Of a DNA stretch of 64,000 nucleotides, positions 47,301-59,100 are shown one piece after another. The stretch is from Craspedostauros australis (lineage: Eukaryota > Bacillariophyta > Bacillariophyceae > Mastogloiales > Achnanthaceae). Each line of letters begins with the position of its first letter. The stretch's first letter is position 1. The DNA lies in contig JAMXDE010000016.1 of NCBI GenBank assembly GCA_026770025.1, forward strand, positions 1 through 64,000, in the 5' to 3' direction. Position numbers and translations under genes: made by a program. The notes below the pieces were generated by a model. It saw only the letters and a list, made by a program, of their open reading frames with translations, was not told the DNA's origin and ran no database searches.

Positions 47301-48833
47301 CTCCACCTCTTTGATACTCTCGGACGCATCTCTGACGACCTGCTTTGTAACATCCACTAGCGTACTGCACATTCCGGATGCCTGTGCGAGGATGTCTGAC
47401 ATTTCATCCTCCTGTGTGGCGTCGTGATTTCATGAAAGCGGACGCGTCGTCACCGAGACCAGCGCCAAGCCCCCATTGGCGACGGCAACAGAGATCCCAG
47501 CACCGGCAACGTCCACAAGATGTTGGCGATGAGGAAGTTGGCAGACGGAACCGTCAGTTGGTGGGGATGAAAATGAGAGGCAGAAATGTACGTGTGTCCA
47601 ATGAGAACGTTTTGTGCCCAACAGTGGATTTGGGGACGGAAGCCAGCTTGCGCTGCACAACACTGCACTGCACCAACGCGCATGGTTCAGTTCCCTTGTC
47701 CATTTGATGTCGAGTTTGCCACTGGGCATGCAGGCACCATCTGGCCAATCATCCATCCAAACATCCATCCAACCAACGACGCAAACAAGCAATGTAGACG
47801 AAGACGAATTGGTGTCGGAGACAATGCCAAGTCGTCCGCCGAGCTGCTCTTCGGATCTGATTCACCCTGCTGTTCTCCTCTTCAACCCTCTCGCTCTCTT
47901 TCTCTCTATATATATATATATGCGTGTGCATGCGAGCAGTGCACTTACCTCACTAATACCTTCAAAAAGTTTTTCGAGGAGCCCGAGAAGGTCCATGTTG
48001 CTGTTGATATTGAAGCCATCTTGGAGGCCATCAGCCACAAAGATAGACGCCGCTGCATCGCCTGAAGAGACCGGAGGAGCATACACGAAGAGTTCGAGCG
48101 CGCGTTGCCACCTGGCAAGCTGCACCTGCGTCTTCTCCTTGGCAGTCAACCCTGTGAAGTCCGCCTGCAGCAGTTCTTTAAGGATAATCTGCCTCTCCGT
48201 GTCGAGCTTGGACAGCAGGAGCACCCTCTCATTGAGGCGCTGCTGGCGGGCCAGCCACTCTGTGTCTGTCTCGATCTTGTACTTTCTGAGCAGTTTGGTG
48301 TCGCCTGTCTTGCCTGCCTGGATCCTCGCGCGATGGAGACGGATGTCATCTTCGGCAGCCGCCAGCAGAAGACGGAGGTTGGTGAATTTGATATTGCTTG
48401 TCGTTGAGGAGGACGATGTCGACGATGGCTGCACCATCGCTGCCGTGGAAGCGGAGAGCGCGAACGCCTTTGGGAGATAGTAGAGGATGGGCTCCGCATT
48501 CGTGGGGTTGAAGACGTATTCCTGTGGGATGGTCTCCAGAACTGTGTCTGTCATGCTGATGACGGAATGATCATCGCTGTTAGACCTCCTGATATTGGCT
48601 GACGACATGGGCGGGAAGCTGCTGTTTCCGCTGCCGTTGCCACGGCCCTGCCGCTTGGATGAGCCTTTCTGAGAGGACTTGCCGGCAGCATTGCCAGAGG
48701 ACTTGGCAGACGCGGGGCGATCCTCCATCATCGATGCTTCGTCCATCGGCGCGCCATCAAAATCGGAGCGGCCTCGGTTCTTCGGCGTCTTGGAGCCTTG
48801 CTTGCGCCGTTGGTTCGATTGGGAGCTCGACAT
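44336..48833 (-). CDS. SEC10: Exocyst complex component Sec10 (EXOC5), three exons
   Basis: Exons 48833-47949, 47411-45261 and 44923-44336 join in phase 0 to give about 1207 residues. The exocyst tethers secretory vesicles to the plasma membrane; Sec10 links the vesicle- and membrane-side subunits. Recognisable Sec10 stretches are the helical N-part (EEIQNQFRINGRAALQIGNQ, followed by the RQR.E.A..L segment), the middle LRELSRALLLFDTGRNLHKR, the run LSNLFHRVSEVCMKEF, and the C-terminal RLYDILVARLLQHYYIS..G with SRRVDYRYRSA, close to the metazoan LRADYRSARL end. It is longer than human Sec10 (708). The first 150 residues are an Arg/Ser/Gly-rich low-complexity extension. Because exon 1 is joined only by splice logic, it could belong to a separate gene. 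Family assignment rests on exons 2 and 3. Confidence 0.82.
44924..45260 (-). other. Intron 2 of the Sec10 gene
   Basis: A 337-nt intron with donor TCTGGA|GTACGT (first intron base 45260) and acceptor AACCGCAG|GGCCCG (last intron base 44924), phase 0. Without it the second exon reads into unrelated sequence and stops near 44997, while the conserved Sec10 C-terminus lies in the downstream exon. Confidence 0.72.
47412..47948 (-). other. Intron 1 of the Sec10 gene
   Basis: A 537-nt intron on the minus strand with donor GTGAG|GTAAGT (first intron base 47948) and acceptor CCACACAG|GAGGAT (last intron base 47412). Both sides are phase 0, giving GISE-EDEMSD. It contains a short (TA)n run at about 47907-47921. 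An ATG at 47402, just inside exon 2, would be an alternative start if exon 1 were not part of the gene. Confidence 0.7.
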
Positions 48834-50183
48834 GGCGATTCAATTGAGTTGAGAAGAATGCAGTTGGATGGGGTGTAGAATAGTGTGTAGAATAGTGTGC
48901 AGAATCGGGTGTAGAGTAGAGCGTGGTCGAATTGTACGACGAGTCTAGTAGCAATCGCAACTCAATCTTCCACTCGACCTGTCGGTTCCCACTCGTCCAC
49001 AATAATCAACACACGTCGCGTTGCCCTCCTTCTTGCTCTCGTCCTTCTGCGGATTGTTGATCGCTGATTGTTGATCGCTGATTGTTGATTCTGCAAGTAT
49101 GAAGTCGAGCAGAGAGTCAACTGGCGATCGATGATCGATGATTGATGATTGATGATTAATGACGTCTACTAGTTTGGATGCAAGTGTGGTTGTACGCGCA
49201 GGTGCCTGAGCACAGGGCGCGATCTCTGCTGTGGTCTGTTGTGGTCTGTTGTGGTCTGTTGTGGTCTTCCTTCTGCTGCGAGGAACCTGTGCCATACGTC
49301 GCTGGTCTGGGACAGGATGTAGTTTTGTCCATGGACGCCTCAGGATTTTCTCCATTCCGCGCAAACAAAATCGCTGCGCGCGCCCAATGCCGCTTCCGTC
49401 CATTCTTATTTTGGGGTCTGCCCCGTCCGCTATTTGGGGACGAACCACAATCCAACGGACGATACAGGGAAATACGGATAAATATTCTTAATTTCAAATA
49501 ACGAACACAAGTCACGAACACGAATAAACACCATCATCATGCTTCACCTCTTCTTCGTCGCGTCGCCGTTTAGGCCGTCCCATTTGATTCGTCTCAAGCG
49601 CGTCGGGAGAACCAATCCAACAAGTTCTGGGACAGTGGCCCTCTACTGGACTATTCGACCCTACTGTGCTCGACTGCAATCTACTGCGCCATCCGCTTCA
49701 CTCTTCGGTCTTCACTCCACTCCCGAGAGAATATATATGGTCAAGTCAAGTAAACTAGAGTATGCTCCATGGATCTGCTGTGCTGTGCGCGAATTGATCC
49801 TTGGTCACTTGTCAACATTCGTAGGCAAAGTCCTCACGCTCGCAAAACCGAGAACGAAGGCCAAGTGGCTGGAAGGATCCATCCACACATGCATGCAACA
49901 AGCATGGTGCAGGCGTGCTCCAATTTCGCCACAAGTGCATGCACCGTAGCGTCAAGTAGTCGGCGTTGGTGCACCATGTCATAATCATCAAGCATGCAGC
50001 AATGCGATGTAGCACAAAATGTGGGATAGTTGAGAGTAGAATGTGAAGTGTATCTAATTCGTGTTGTGTTGAATCTGTCGTGCAATGATGGGCTCGCGTA
50101 CAGGCCTGTGCCATGCTCATGCTTCGTCACTGCTGCGCTGCTCTTGTGCATCAAATCCGAGATGGCGGAAGTTGCACGCGTGT
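48834..50183. other. Intergenic between Sec10 and the giant repeat gene
   Basis: This stretch contains the Sec10 promoter and the 3' region of the giant gene. It holds short tandem repeats: GATTGTTGATCGCT units at about 49055-49095, GATGATTGAT-type units at about 49127-49160, and four copies of TGTGGTCTGTT at about 49228-49268. Minus frames of 167 and 155 codons over these repeats are low in complexity and I do not call them genes. Confidence 0.5.
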
Positions 50184-53100
50184 TTATGGGGTTGGTGGGA
50201 CTGGCGGGGTTGGGTCCACGAAAGTGCAGCACTCGCACGCTGTACCTGTGTCTGCAGATACCTCGAACGGGACGTCCTTGAAGATCTTCGCTCCGTTGCA
50301 AACCTCGTCTGGGACCTCCGCCGGCGCATTTGGATCATCCAAGAATTTGTTACCATCCAGTGAAAGTTGTCGCAACTTCGTCAGATCTCCGAATTCGGTT
50401 GGGATTGGTCCTGTGAACTGATTCTTGTGGAAATACAGCTGTTCCAAATTGGCAGGCTTTCCAAGTTCTGTCGGAATGGTTCCGTCGAAGCGGTTGCCGT
50501 CGAAGTGCGCTCGGCGCAGCGGCAGGTTACCCAAGGTGGTTGGGAGGTTGCCGCTGAGTTGGTTGCCTTCCGTGTACAGGATGGCGACATTCGGACTGTC
50601 GGCCGCGAATGACTCGGGGATGTTGCCTTGGAAGTCGTTGTAGGCAAAGTCCAGGTACACCATGTCCGGGTACTTGAAGAAGAAGGGCGGGATCGGCCCT
50701 TCGAACTCGTTGTCTGAGATGACGAGGGTATCGAGTTCTTTCAGGTTAGCGAAATCATCCGGGAAGGTTCCCTGTAGCATGTTGTTGGAGAGAGTCAATT
50801 CGAACAGAGAGTCCATGATCGACAATTCGACTGGCAAAGTTCCCTCAAGCTCGTTACCGCTGAGTCGCAAGACTTCGTAGAGCTCCACGCGGTTGCATGG
50901 ATCGAGCTCCAAGTCACCCTGCCAGTCGCACTCGTGCATGTCAGATAGCCACTGGTTGTTGTCTCCCCACGCACCGCCGTCCGTCTCGCAAAAGATCATG
51001 GACATGGCGTAGCGTTGGCGAATACGTTCCGGCGTGAACACAAGAATGTCCACGTTGGTACGGAGGTAGTCACGCGACTTTGTCTGACAAGTGCCGCCAA
51101 AGTCCCACAGAGACTCGCCGTCAGGAGGCACGGTGATGTCAAGTGCATCGGCAATCGCCCTGCAGATGGGATCTTGGGTCGTGCACTGGCCAAGCGCATC
51201 AGTGGCTGGGAAGTAGTCGGCCGTTGCTGTGGTGGCATCAGCACCCGTGATGGCCTTGTCGGTTGCAATTCCACCACTCACCCCGGCTGTCGCGGCAGGG
51301 CCTCCGGTGGCTGCAATTCCTCCAGCGACCACGCCCAACGCAAGGAATGTCCAGGCTGCGCATGGCACGCCAGTGACAGGTGGTGGACGATCGTCTTCCT
51401 CCTCAGTGTATTCGCTGAGGTCGTCTTCTGGGACGTTGTTGAGGGAGCTGCTCGGTCCATCTGGTCCTTGGTCTTCCAGTGGGTCAGTGAAAACTGAACC
51501 ATCACGCGGGTTGAAGGACATGTCGTCGTCGGGGCGGCCTCCTTGCCAGTCGTAATCCGGTTCATCTTTCTTCCAGACGGCGTCGTCGGGACGCTGGCTT
51601 GACCAGCCGTATTCTGGTTCAGCCTCGGGCTCGTCTCCTTCACCTGGTCGCGGCGAGGCTGCGATCTTGTCCGGCCTGCCACCTGCCCAATCGTAGTCTG
51701 GTTGATCCTTCTTCCAGCTCGCGTCTTCTGGCCGATCAGCCGACCAGTCCATCTCAGGTTTCTCAACGGAATGACTGGCATCCTCTGGAGTTGCTCCCTC
51801 ACCTGGTCTTGGCGATGCTCCCATCTTGTTGGGCCTTCCACCGGCCCAATCAAACTCGGGAGCTTCCTGCTTCCAGGCCGAATCATCTGGCTTCTCTGCT
51901 GACCAGTCCATGTCTGGCTCCTCTTCGTGAGGTTTTCGTGTCCAGTTCAACAAGTCGTCATCTGCGGACTCGGGCGGGTTCTTCGATCGAGGAACTGAGT
52001 TGAGCTGTCCTGGCGGGACAAAAGGACCCAGAGGAGTGTCCTCATCGTCTGTTGCATTGGGCACTCTGTCCCATCCAAGCTCGGGGTAGTCCACGGTTCT
52101 TGGCTTGCCATCACGGGGAATGCTACGAACATCACCTGGTCGCTCAAATACTTCGTCGTCCATGGCAGTAGGAACTGCCTTGTCTCCGGGCGTTCGCTTC
52201 CAATCCAGTTCTGGATAGTCCTCGTCAGAAGGCGAACCGTCTCGTGGGATGCTTCTGACATCACCTGGGCGATCGAACACGTCTTCATCGTCGTCTGGTA
52301 CACCTGGGACGCTGTCGGTTGGTTGACGAGACCACGTGGTTTCTGGATGGTCATCGTTCTTGGGCTTTCCGTCACGCGGGATGCTACGAACATCACCTGG
52401 TCGCTCAAATACTTCCTCGTCTTCCGAAAGAGCTGGCGCCTTGCTGCCTGGTTGGCGGCTCCACGCGAGCTCTGGGTTGTCGTCTTCGGTTGGCTGACCA
52501 TCGCGCGGGATGCTGCGCAAGTCGCCTGGGCGATCGAACACATCATCGTCATCCGGTACGCCTGGAACGCTGTCGGTTGGCTGGCGAGACCACATGGTTT
52601 CTGGATGGTCATCGTTCTTGGGCTTGCCATCACGCGGGATGCTTCTCACGTCACCTGGTCGCTCAAACACCTCTTCATCTTCTGGAGTGGCAGGTGCTTT
52701 GCTGCCTGGTTGGCGGCTCCATGCGAGTTCTGGGTTGTCGTCTTCGGTTGGCTGACCATCGCGAGGGATGCTGCGCAAGTCGCCTGGACGATCGAACACA
52801 TCGTCGTCGTCCGGTACGCCTGGGACGCTGTCGGTGGGTTGACGAGACCACATGGTTTCTGGGTGGTCATCGTTCTTGGGCTTTCCGTCACGCGGGATGC
52901 TTCTCACGTCACCTGGACGATCGAACACCTCTTCATCTTCAGGAGTGGCAGGTGCTTTGCTGCCTGGTTGGCGGCTCCACGAGAGCTCAGGGTTGTCGTC
53001 TTCGGTTGGTTGACCATCGCGGGGGATGCTGCGCAAGTCGCCTGGACGATCGAACACATCGTCGTCGTCCGGTACGCCTGGGACGCTGTCGGTTGGTTGA

Positions 53101-56100
53101 CGAGACCACATGGTTTCTGGGTGGTCATCGTTCTTGGGCTTTCCATCACGCGGGATGCTACGAACATCACCTGGACGATCGAACACCTCTTCATCTTCAG
53201 GAGTGGCAGGTGCTTTGCTGCCTGGTTGGCGACTCCACGCGAGTTCTGGGTTGTCGTCTTCGGTTGGCTGACCATCGCGCGGGATGCTGCGCAAGTCGCC
53301 TGGACGATCGAACACATCGTCGTCGTCCGGTACGCCTGGGACGCTGTCGGTTGGTTGGCGAGACCACATGGTTTCTGGATGGTCATCGTTCTTGGGCTTT
53401 CCATCACGCGGGATGCTACGAACATCGCCTGGACGATCGAACACCTCTTCATCTTCAGGAGTGGCAGGTGCTTTGCTGCCTGGTTGGCGGCTCCACGCGA
53501 GCTCTGGGTTGTCGTCTTCGGTTGGCTGACCATCGCGGGGGATGCTGCGCAAGTCGCCTGGACGATCGAACACATCGTCGTCGTCCGGTACGCCTGGAAC
53601 GCTGTCGGTTGGTTGACGAGACCACATGGTTTCTGGGTGGTCATCGTTCTTGGGCTTTCCGTCACGCGGGATGCTTCTCACGTCACCTGGACGATCGAAC
53701 ACCTCTTCATCTTCAGGAGTGGCAGGTGCTTTGCTGCCTGGTTGGCGGCTCCACGCGAGTTCTGGGTTGTCGTCTTCGGTTGGCTGACCATCGCGGGGGA
53801 TGCTGCGCAAGTCGCCTGGACGATCGAACACATCGTCGTCGTCCGGTACGCCTGGAACGCTGTCGGTTGGTTGACGAGACCACATGGTTTCTGGATGGTC
53901 ATCGTTCTTGGGCTTTCCATCACGCGGGATGCTACGAACATCACCTGGACGATCAAACACCTCTTCATCTTCAGGAGTGGCAGGTGCTTTGCTGCCTGGT
54001 TGGCGGCTCCACGCGAGTTCTGGGTTGTCGTCTTCGGTTGGCTGACCATCGCGAGGGATGCTGCGCAAGTCGCCTGGACGATCGAACACATCATCTTCAT
54101 CTGGTACACCAGGGATGACATTTGTTGGTTGGCGCGTCCAGAGCATGTCCGGATTGTCATCGTTCTTGGGCTTGCCATCACGCGGGATGCTTCTCACGTC
54201 ACCTGGACGATCGAATACGTCTTCCATTTGCGGCTCATCGGTAGACTTTTGTGGGACATGACGAGCCCAAATTGATTCGGGTGAGTCTTCGGGCGCAGTT
54301 TTCCCCGACCTCGGGATAGAACGAAAGTCTCCTGGACGAGAGAACGGCGAGTCACCGTCTTCGGACGGTTCATCGTTCTCCGAACTTGGTCGTCTCGCCC
54401 AATCAAGAACAGAATCATCAAGATCATCCTGAGGACTGAAGCTCCGTGGGATAGAGTTCAATTTGTCTGGTTTGTCGAACGGAGTGTCGTGATCGGAAAC
54501 GCCAGGGATTGGCGACGACGATCGACGGGTCCAATCAAATGATGGAAACTGAGGCTCATCGTGCTTGCCTGATCGAGGCACAGAATTGACATCGCCTGGA
54601 GTCCAAAACGGAGAGTCCTGATCATCTGCCACGGCTGGCCTGTTCTCTGGAGAACGTTTCCAATCAAGGGTTGGTTCGTCCTCGCTTGGCACTCCATCAA
54701 GGCCTCTAGGAAGCACGTTGAGGTCCTCCGGTTGATCAAACGGAATATCTTCTTGCGGAACACCTGGAACGTTTCTTACAGGCTGCCGAGACCAATCGTA
54801 CATTGGATCGTCGAAGGCGGTCGGGCGACCGTCACGTGGAATGGAAGTCACGTCGCCTGGGCGGGCGAATGGAGAATCCTCGTCCTCCTCGACATCGTCT
54901 GGCTTCTTGCCACCTGGGTAGCGTCTCCAGTCGACTGGGCTGTCGTCGGCTCCATCCTGGCCTGGTTGGCGGTTGCGTGGGATGGAGTTGAGCTCGTCTG
55001 GCTTGTCGAATGGAACCTCCTCTTCTGGCACGCCTGGAATTGGCTTGCTTGGCTGGCGGCCCCACTCGAGCTCAGGTGCCTCCTCTTCGGTTGGCTTGCC
55101 GTCGCGTGGAATGGAAGTCACGTCGCCTGGGCGGGCGAATGGAGAATCCTCGTCCTCCTCGACATCGTCTGGCTTCTTGCCACCTGGGTAGCGTCTCCAG
55201 TCGACTGGGCTGTCGTCGGCTCCATCCTGGCCTGGTTGGCGGTTGCGTGGGATGGAGTTGAGCTCGTCTGGCTTGTCGAATGGAACCTCCTCTTCTGGCA
55301 CGCCTGGAATTGGCTTGCTTGGCTGGCGGCCCCACTCGAGCTCAGGTGCCTCCTCTTCGGTTGGCTTGCCGTCGCGTGGAATGGAAGTCACGTCGCCTGG
55401 GCGGGCGAATGGAGAATCCTCGTCCTCCTCGACATCGTCTGGCTTCTTGCCACCTGGGTAGCGTCTCCAGTCGACTGGGCTGTCGTCGGCTCCATCCTGG
55501 CCTGGTTGGCGGTTGCGTGGGATGGAGTTGAGCTCGTCTGGCTTGTCGAATGGAACCTCCTCTTCTGGCACGCCTGGAATTGGCTTGCTTGGCTGGCGGC
55601 CCCACTCGAGCTCAGGTGCCTCCTCTTCGGTTGGCTTGCCATCACGTGGAATGGAAGTCACGTCGCCTGGGCGGGCGAATGGAGAATCCTCGTCCTCCTC
55701 GACATCGTCTGGCTTCTTGCCACCTGGGTAGCGTCTCCAGTCGACTGGGCTGTCGTCGGCTCCATCCTGGCCTGGTTGGCGGTTGCGTGGGATGGAGTTG
55801 AGCTCGTCTGGCTTGTCGAATGGAACCTCCTCTTCTGGCACGCCTGGAATTGGCTTGCTTGGCTGGCGGCCCCACTCGAGCTCAGGTGCCTCCTCTTCGG
55901 TTGGCTTGCCGTCGCGTGGAATGGAAGTCACGTCGCCTGGGCGGGCGAATGGAGAATCCTCATCCTCCTCGACATCGTCTGGCTTCTTGCCACCTGGGTA
56001 GCGTCTCCAGTCGACTGGGCTGTCGTCGGCTCCATCCTGGCCTGGTTGGCGGTTGCGTGGGATGGAGTTGAGCTCGTCTGGCTTGTCGAATGGAACCTCC

Positions 56101-59100
56101 TCTTCTGGCACGCCTGGAATTGGCTTGCTTGGCTGGCGGCCCCACTCGAGCTCAGGTGCCTCCTCTTCGGTTGGCTTGCCGTCGCGTGGAATGGAAGTCA
56201 CGTCGCCTGGGCGGGCGAATGGAGAATCCTCGTCCTCCTCGACATCGTCTGGCTTCTTGCCACCTGGGTAGCGTCTCCAGTCGACTGGGCTGTCGTCGGC
56301 TCCATCCTGGCCTGGTTGGCGGTTGCGTGGGATGGAGTTGAGCTCGTCTGGCTTGTCGAATGGAACCTCCTCTTCTGGCACGCCTGGAATTGGCTTGCTT
56401 GGCTGGCGGCCCCACTCGAGCTCAGGTGCCTCCTCTTCGGTTGGCTTGCCATCACGTGGAATGGAAGTCACGTCGCCTGGGCGGGCGAATGGAGAATCCT
56501 CGTCCTCCTCGACATCGTCTGGCTTCTTGCCACCTGGGTAGCGTCTCCAGTCGACTGGGCTGTCGTCGGCTCCATCCTGGCCTGGTTGGCGGTTGCGTGG
56601 GATGGAGTTGAGCTCGTCTGGCTTGTCGAATGGAACCTCCTCTTCTGGCACGCCTGGAATTGGCTTGCTTGGCTGGCGGCCCCACTCGAGCTCAGGTGCC
56701 TCCTCTTCGGTTGGCTTGCCGTCGCGTGGAATGGAAGTCACGTCGCCTGGGCGGGCGAATGGAGAATCCTCGTCCTCCTCGACATCGTCTGGCTTCTTGC
56801 CACCTGGGTAGCGTCTCCAGTCGACTGGGCTGTCGTCGGCTCCATCCTGGCCTGGTTGGCGGTTGCGTGGGATGGAGTTGAGCTCGTCTGGCTTGTCGAA
56901 TGGAACCTCCTCTTCTGGCACGCCTGGAATTGGCTTGCTTGGCTGGCGGCCCCACTCGAGCTCAGGTGCCTCCTCTTCGGTTGGCTTGCCATCACGTGGA
57001 ATGGAAGTCACGTCGCCTGGGCGGGCGAATGGAGAATCCTCGTCCTCCTCGACATCGTCTGGCTTCTTGCCACCTGGGTAGCGTCTCCAGTCGACTGGGC
57101 TGTCGTCGGCTCCATCCTGGCCTGGTTGGCGGTTGCGTGGGATGGAGTTGAGCTCGTCTGGCTTGTCGAATGGAACCTCCTCTTCTGGCACGCCTGGAAT
57201 TGGCTTGCTTGGCTGGCGGCCCCACTCGAGCTCAGGTGCCTCCTCTTCGGTTGGCTTGCCGTCGCGTGGAATGGAAGTCACGTCGCCTGGGCGGGCGAAT
57301 GGAGAATCCTCGTCCTCCTCGACATCGTCTGGCTTCTTGCCACCTGGGTAGCGTCTCCAGTCGACTGGGCTGTCGTCGGCTCCATCCTGGCCTGGTTGGC
57401 GGTTGCGTGGGATGGAGTTGAGCTCGTCTGGCTTGTCGAATGGAACCTCCTCTTCTGGCACGCCTGGAATTGGCTTGCTTGGCTGGCGGCCCCACTCGAG
57501 CTCAGGTGCCTCCTCTTCGGTTGGCTTGCCATCACGTGGAATGGAAGTCACGTCGCCTGGGCGGGCGAATGGAGAATCCTCGTCCTCCTCGACATCGTCT
57601 GGCTTCTTGCCACCTGGGTAGCGTCTCCAGTCGACTGGGCTGTCGTCGGCTCCATCCTGGCCTGGTTGGCGGTTGCGTGGGATGGAGTTGAGCTCGTCTG
57701 GCTTGTCGAATGGAACCTCCTCTTCTGGCACGCCTGGAATTGGCTTGCTTGGCTGGCGGCCCCACTCGAGCTCAGGTGCCTCCTCTTCGGTTGGCTTGCC
57801 GTCGCGTGGAATGGAAGTCACGTCGCCTGGGCGGGCGAATGGAGAATCCTCGTCCTCCTCGACATCGTCTGGCTTCTTGCCACCTGGGTAGCGTCTCCAG
57901 TCGACTGGGCTGTCGTCGGCTCCATCCTGGCCTGGTTGGCGGTTGCGTGGGATGGAGTTGAGCTCGTCTGGCTTGTCGAATGGAACCTCCTCTTCTGGCA
58001 CGCCTGGAATTGGCTTGCTTGGCTGGCGGCCCCACTCGAGCTCAGGTGCCTCCTCTTCGGTTGGCTTGCCGTCGCGTGGAATGGAAGTCACGTCGCCTGG
58101 GCGGGCGAATGGAGAATCCTCGTCCTCCTCGACATCGTCTGGCTTCTTGCCACCTGGGTAGCGTCTCCAGTCGACTGGGCTGTCGTCGGCTCCATCCTGG
58201 CCTGGTTGGCGGTTGCGTGGGATGGAGTTGAGCTCGTCTGGCTTGTCGAATGGAACCTCCTCTTCTGGCACGCCTGGAATTGGCTTGCTTGGCTGGCGGC
58301 CCCACTCGAGCTCAGGTGCCTCCTCTTCGGTTGGCTTGCCGTCGCGTGGAATGGAAGTCACGTCGCCTGGGCGGGCGAATGGAGAATCCTCGTCCTCCTC
58401 GACATCGTCTGGCTTCTTGCCACCTGGGTAGCGTCTCCAGTCGACTGGGCTGTCGTCGGCTCCATCCTGGCCTGGTTGGCGGTTGCGTGGGATGGAGTTG
58501 AGCTCGTCTGGCTTGTCGAATGGAACCTCCTCTTCTGGCACGCCTGGAATTGGCTTGCTTGGCTGGCGGCCCCACTCGAGCTCAGGTGCCTCCTCTTCGG
58601 TTGGCTTGCCGTCGCGTGGAATGGAAGTCACGTCGCCTGGGCGGGCGAATGGAGAATCCTCGTCCTCCTCGACATCGTCTGGCTTCTTGCCACCTGGGTA
58701 GCGTCTCCAGTCGACTGGGCTGTCGTCGGCTCCATCCTGGCCTGGTTGGCGGTTGCGTGGGATGGAGTTGAGCTCGTCTGGCTTGTCGAATGGAACCTCC
58801 TCTTCTGGCACGCCTGGAATTGGCTTGCTTGGCTGGCGGCCCCACTCGAGCTCAGGTGCCTCCTCTTCGGTTGGCTTGCCGTCGCGTGGAATGGAAGTCA
58901 CGTCGCCTGGGCGGGCGAATGGAGAATCCTCGTCCTCCTCGACATCGTCTGGCTTCTTGCCACCTGGGTAGCGTCTCCAGTCGACTGGGCTGTCGTCGGC
59001 TCCATCCTGGCCTGGTTGGCGGTTGCGTGGGATGGAGTTGAGCTCGTCTGGCTTGTCGAATGGAACCTCCTCTTCTGGCACGCCTGGAATTGGCTTGCTT

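Noticed and set aside
52319-54275. Two overlapping + strand frames of 599 and 650 codons.
   Set aside because: Antisense shadows of the 258-bp repeat, open in two frames at once, which points to repeat structure and not to coding.
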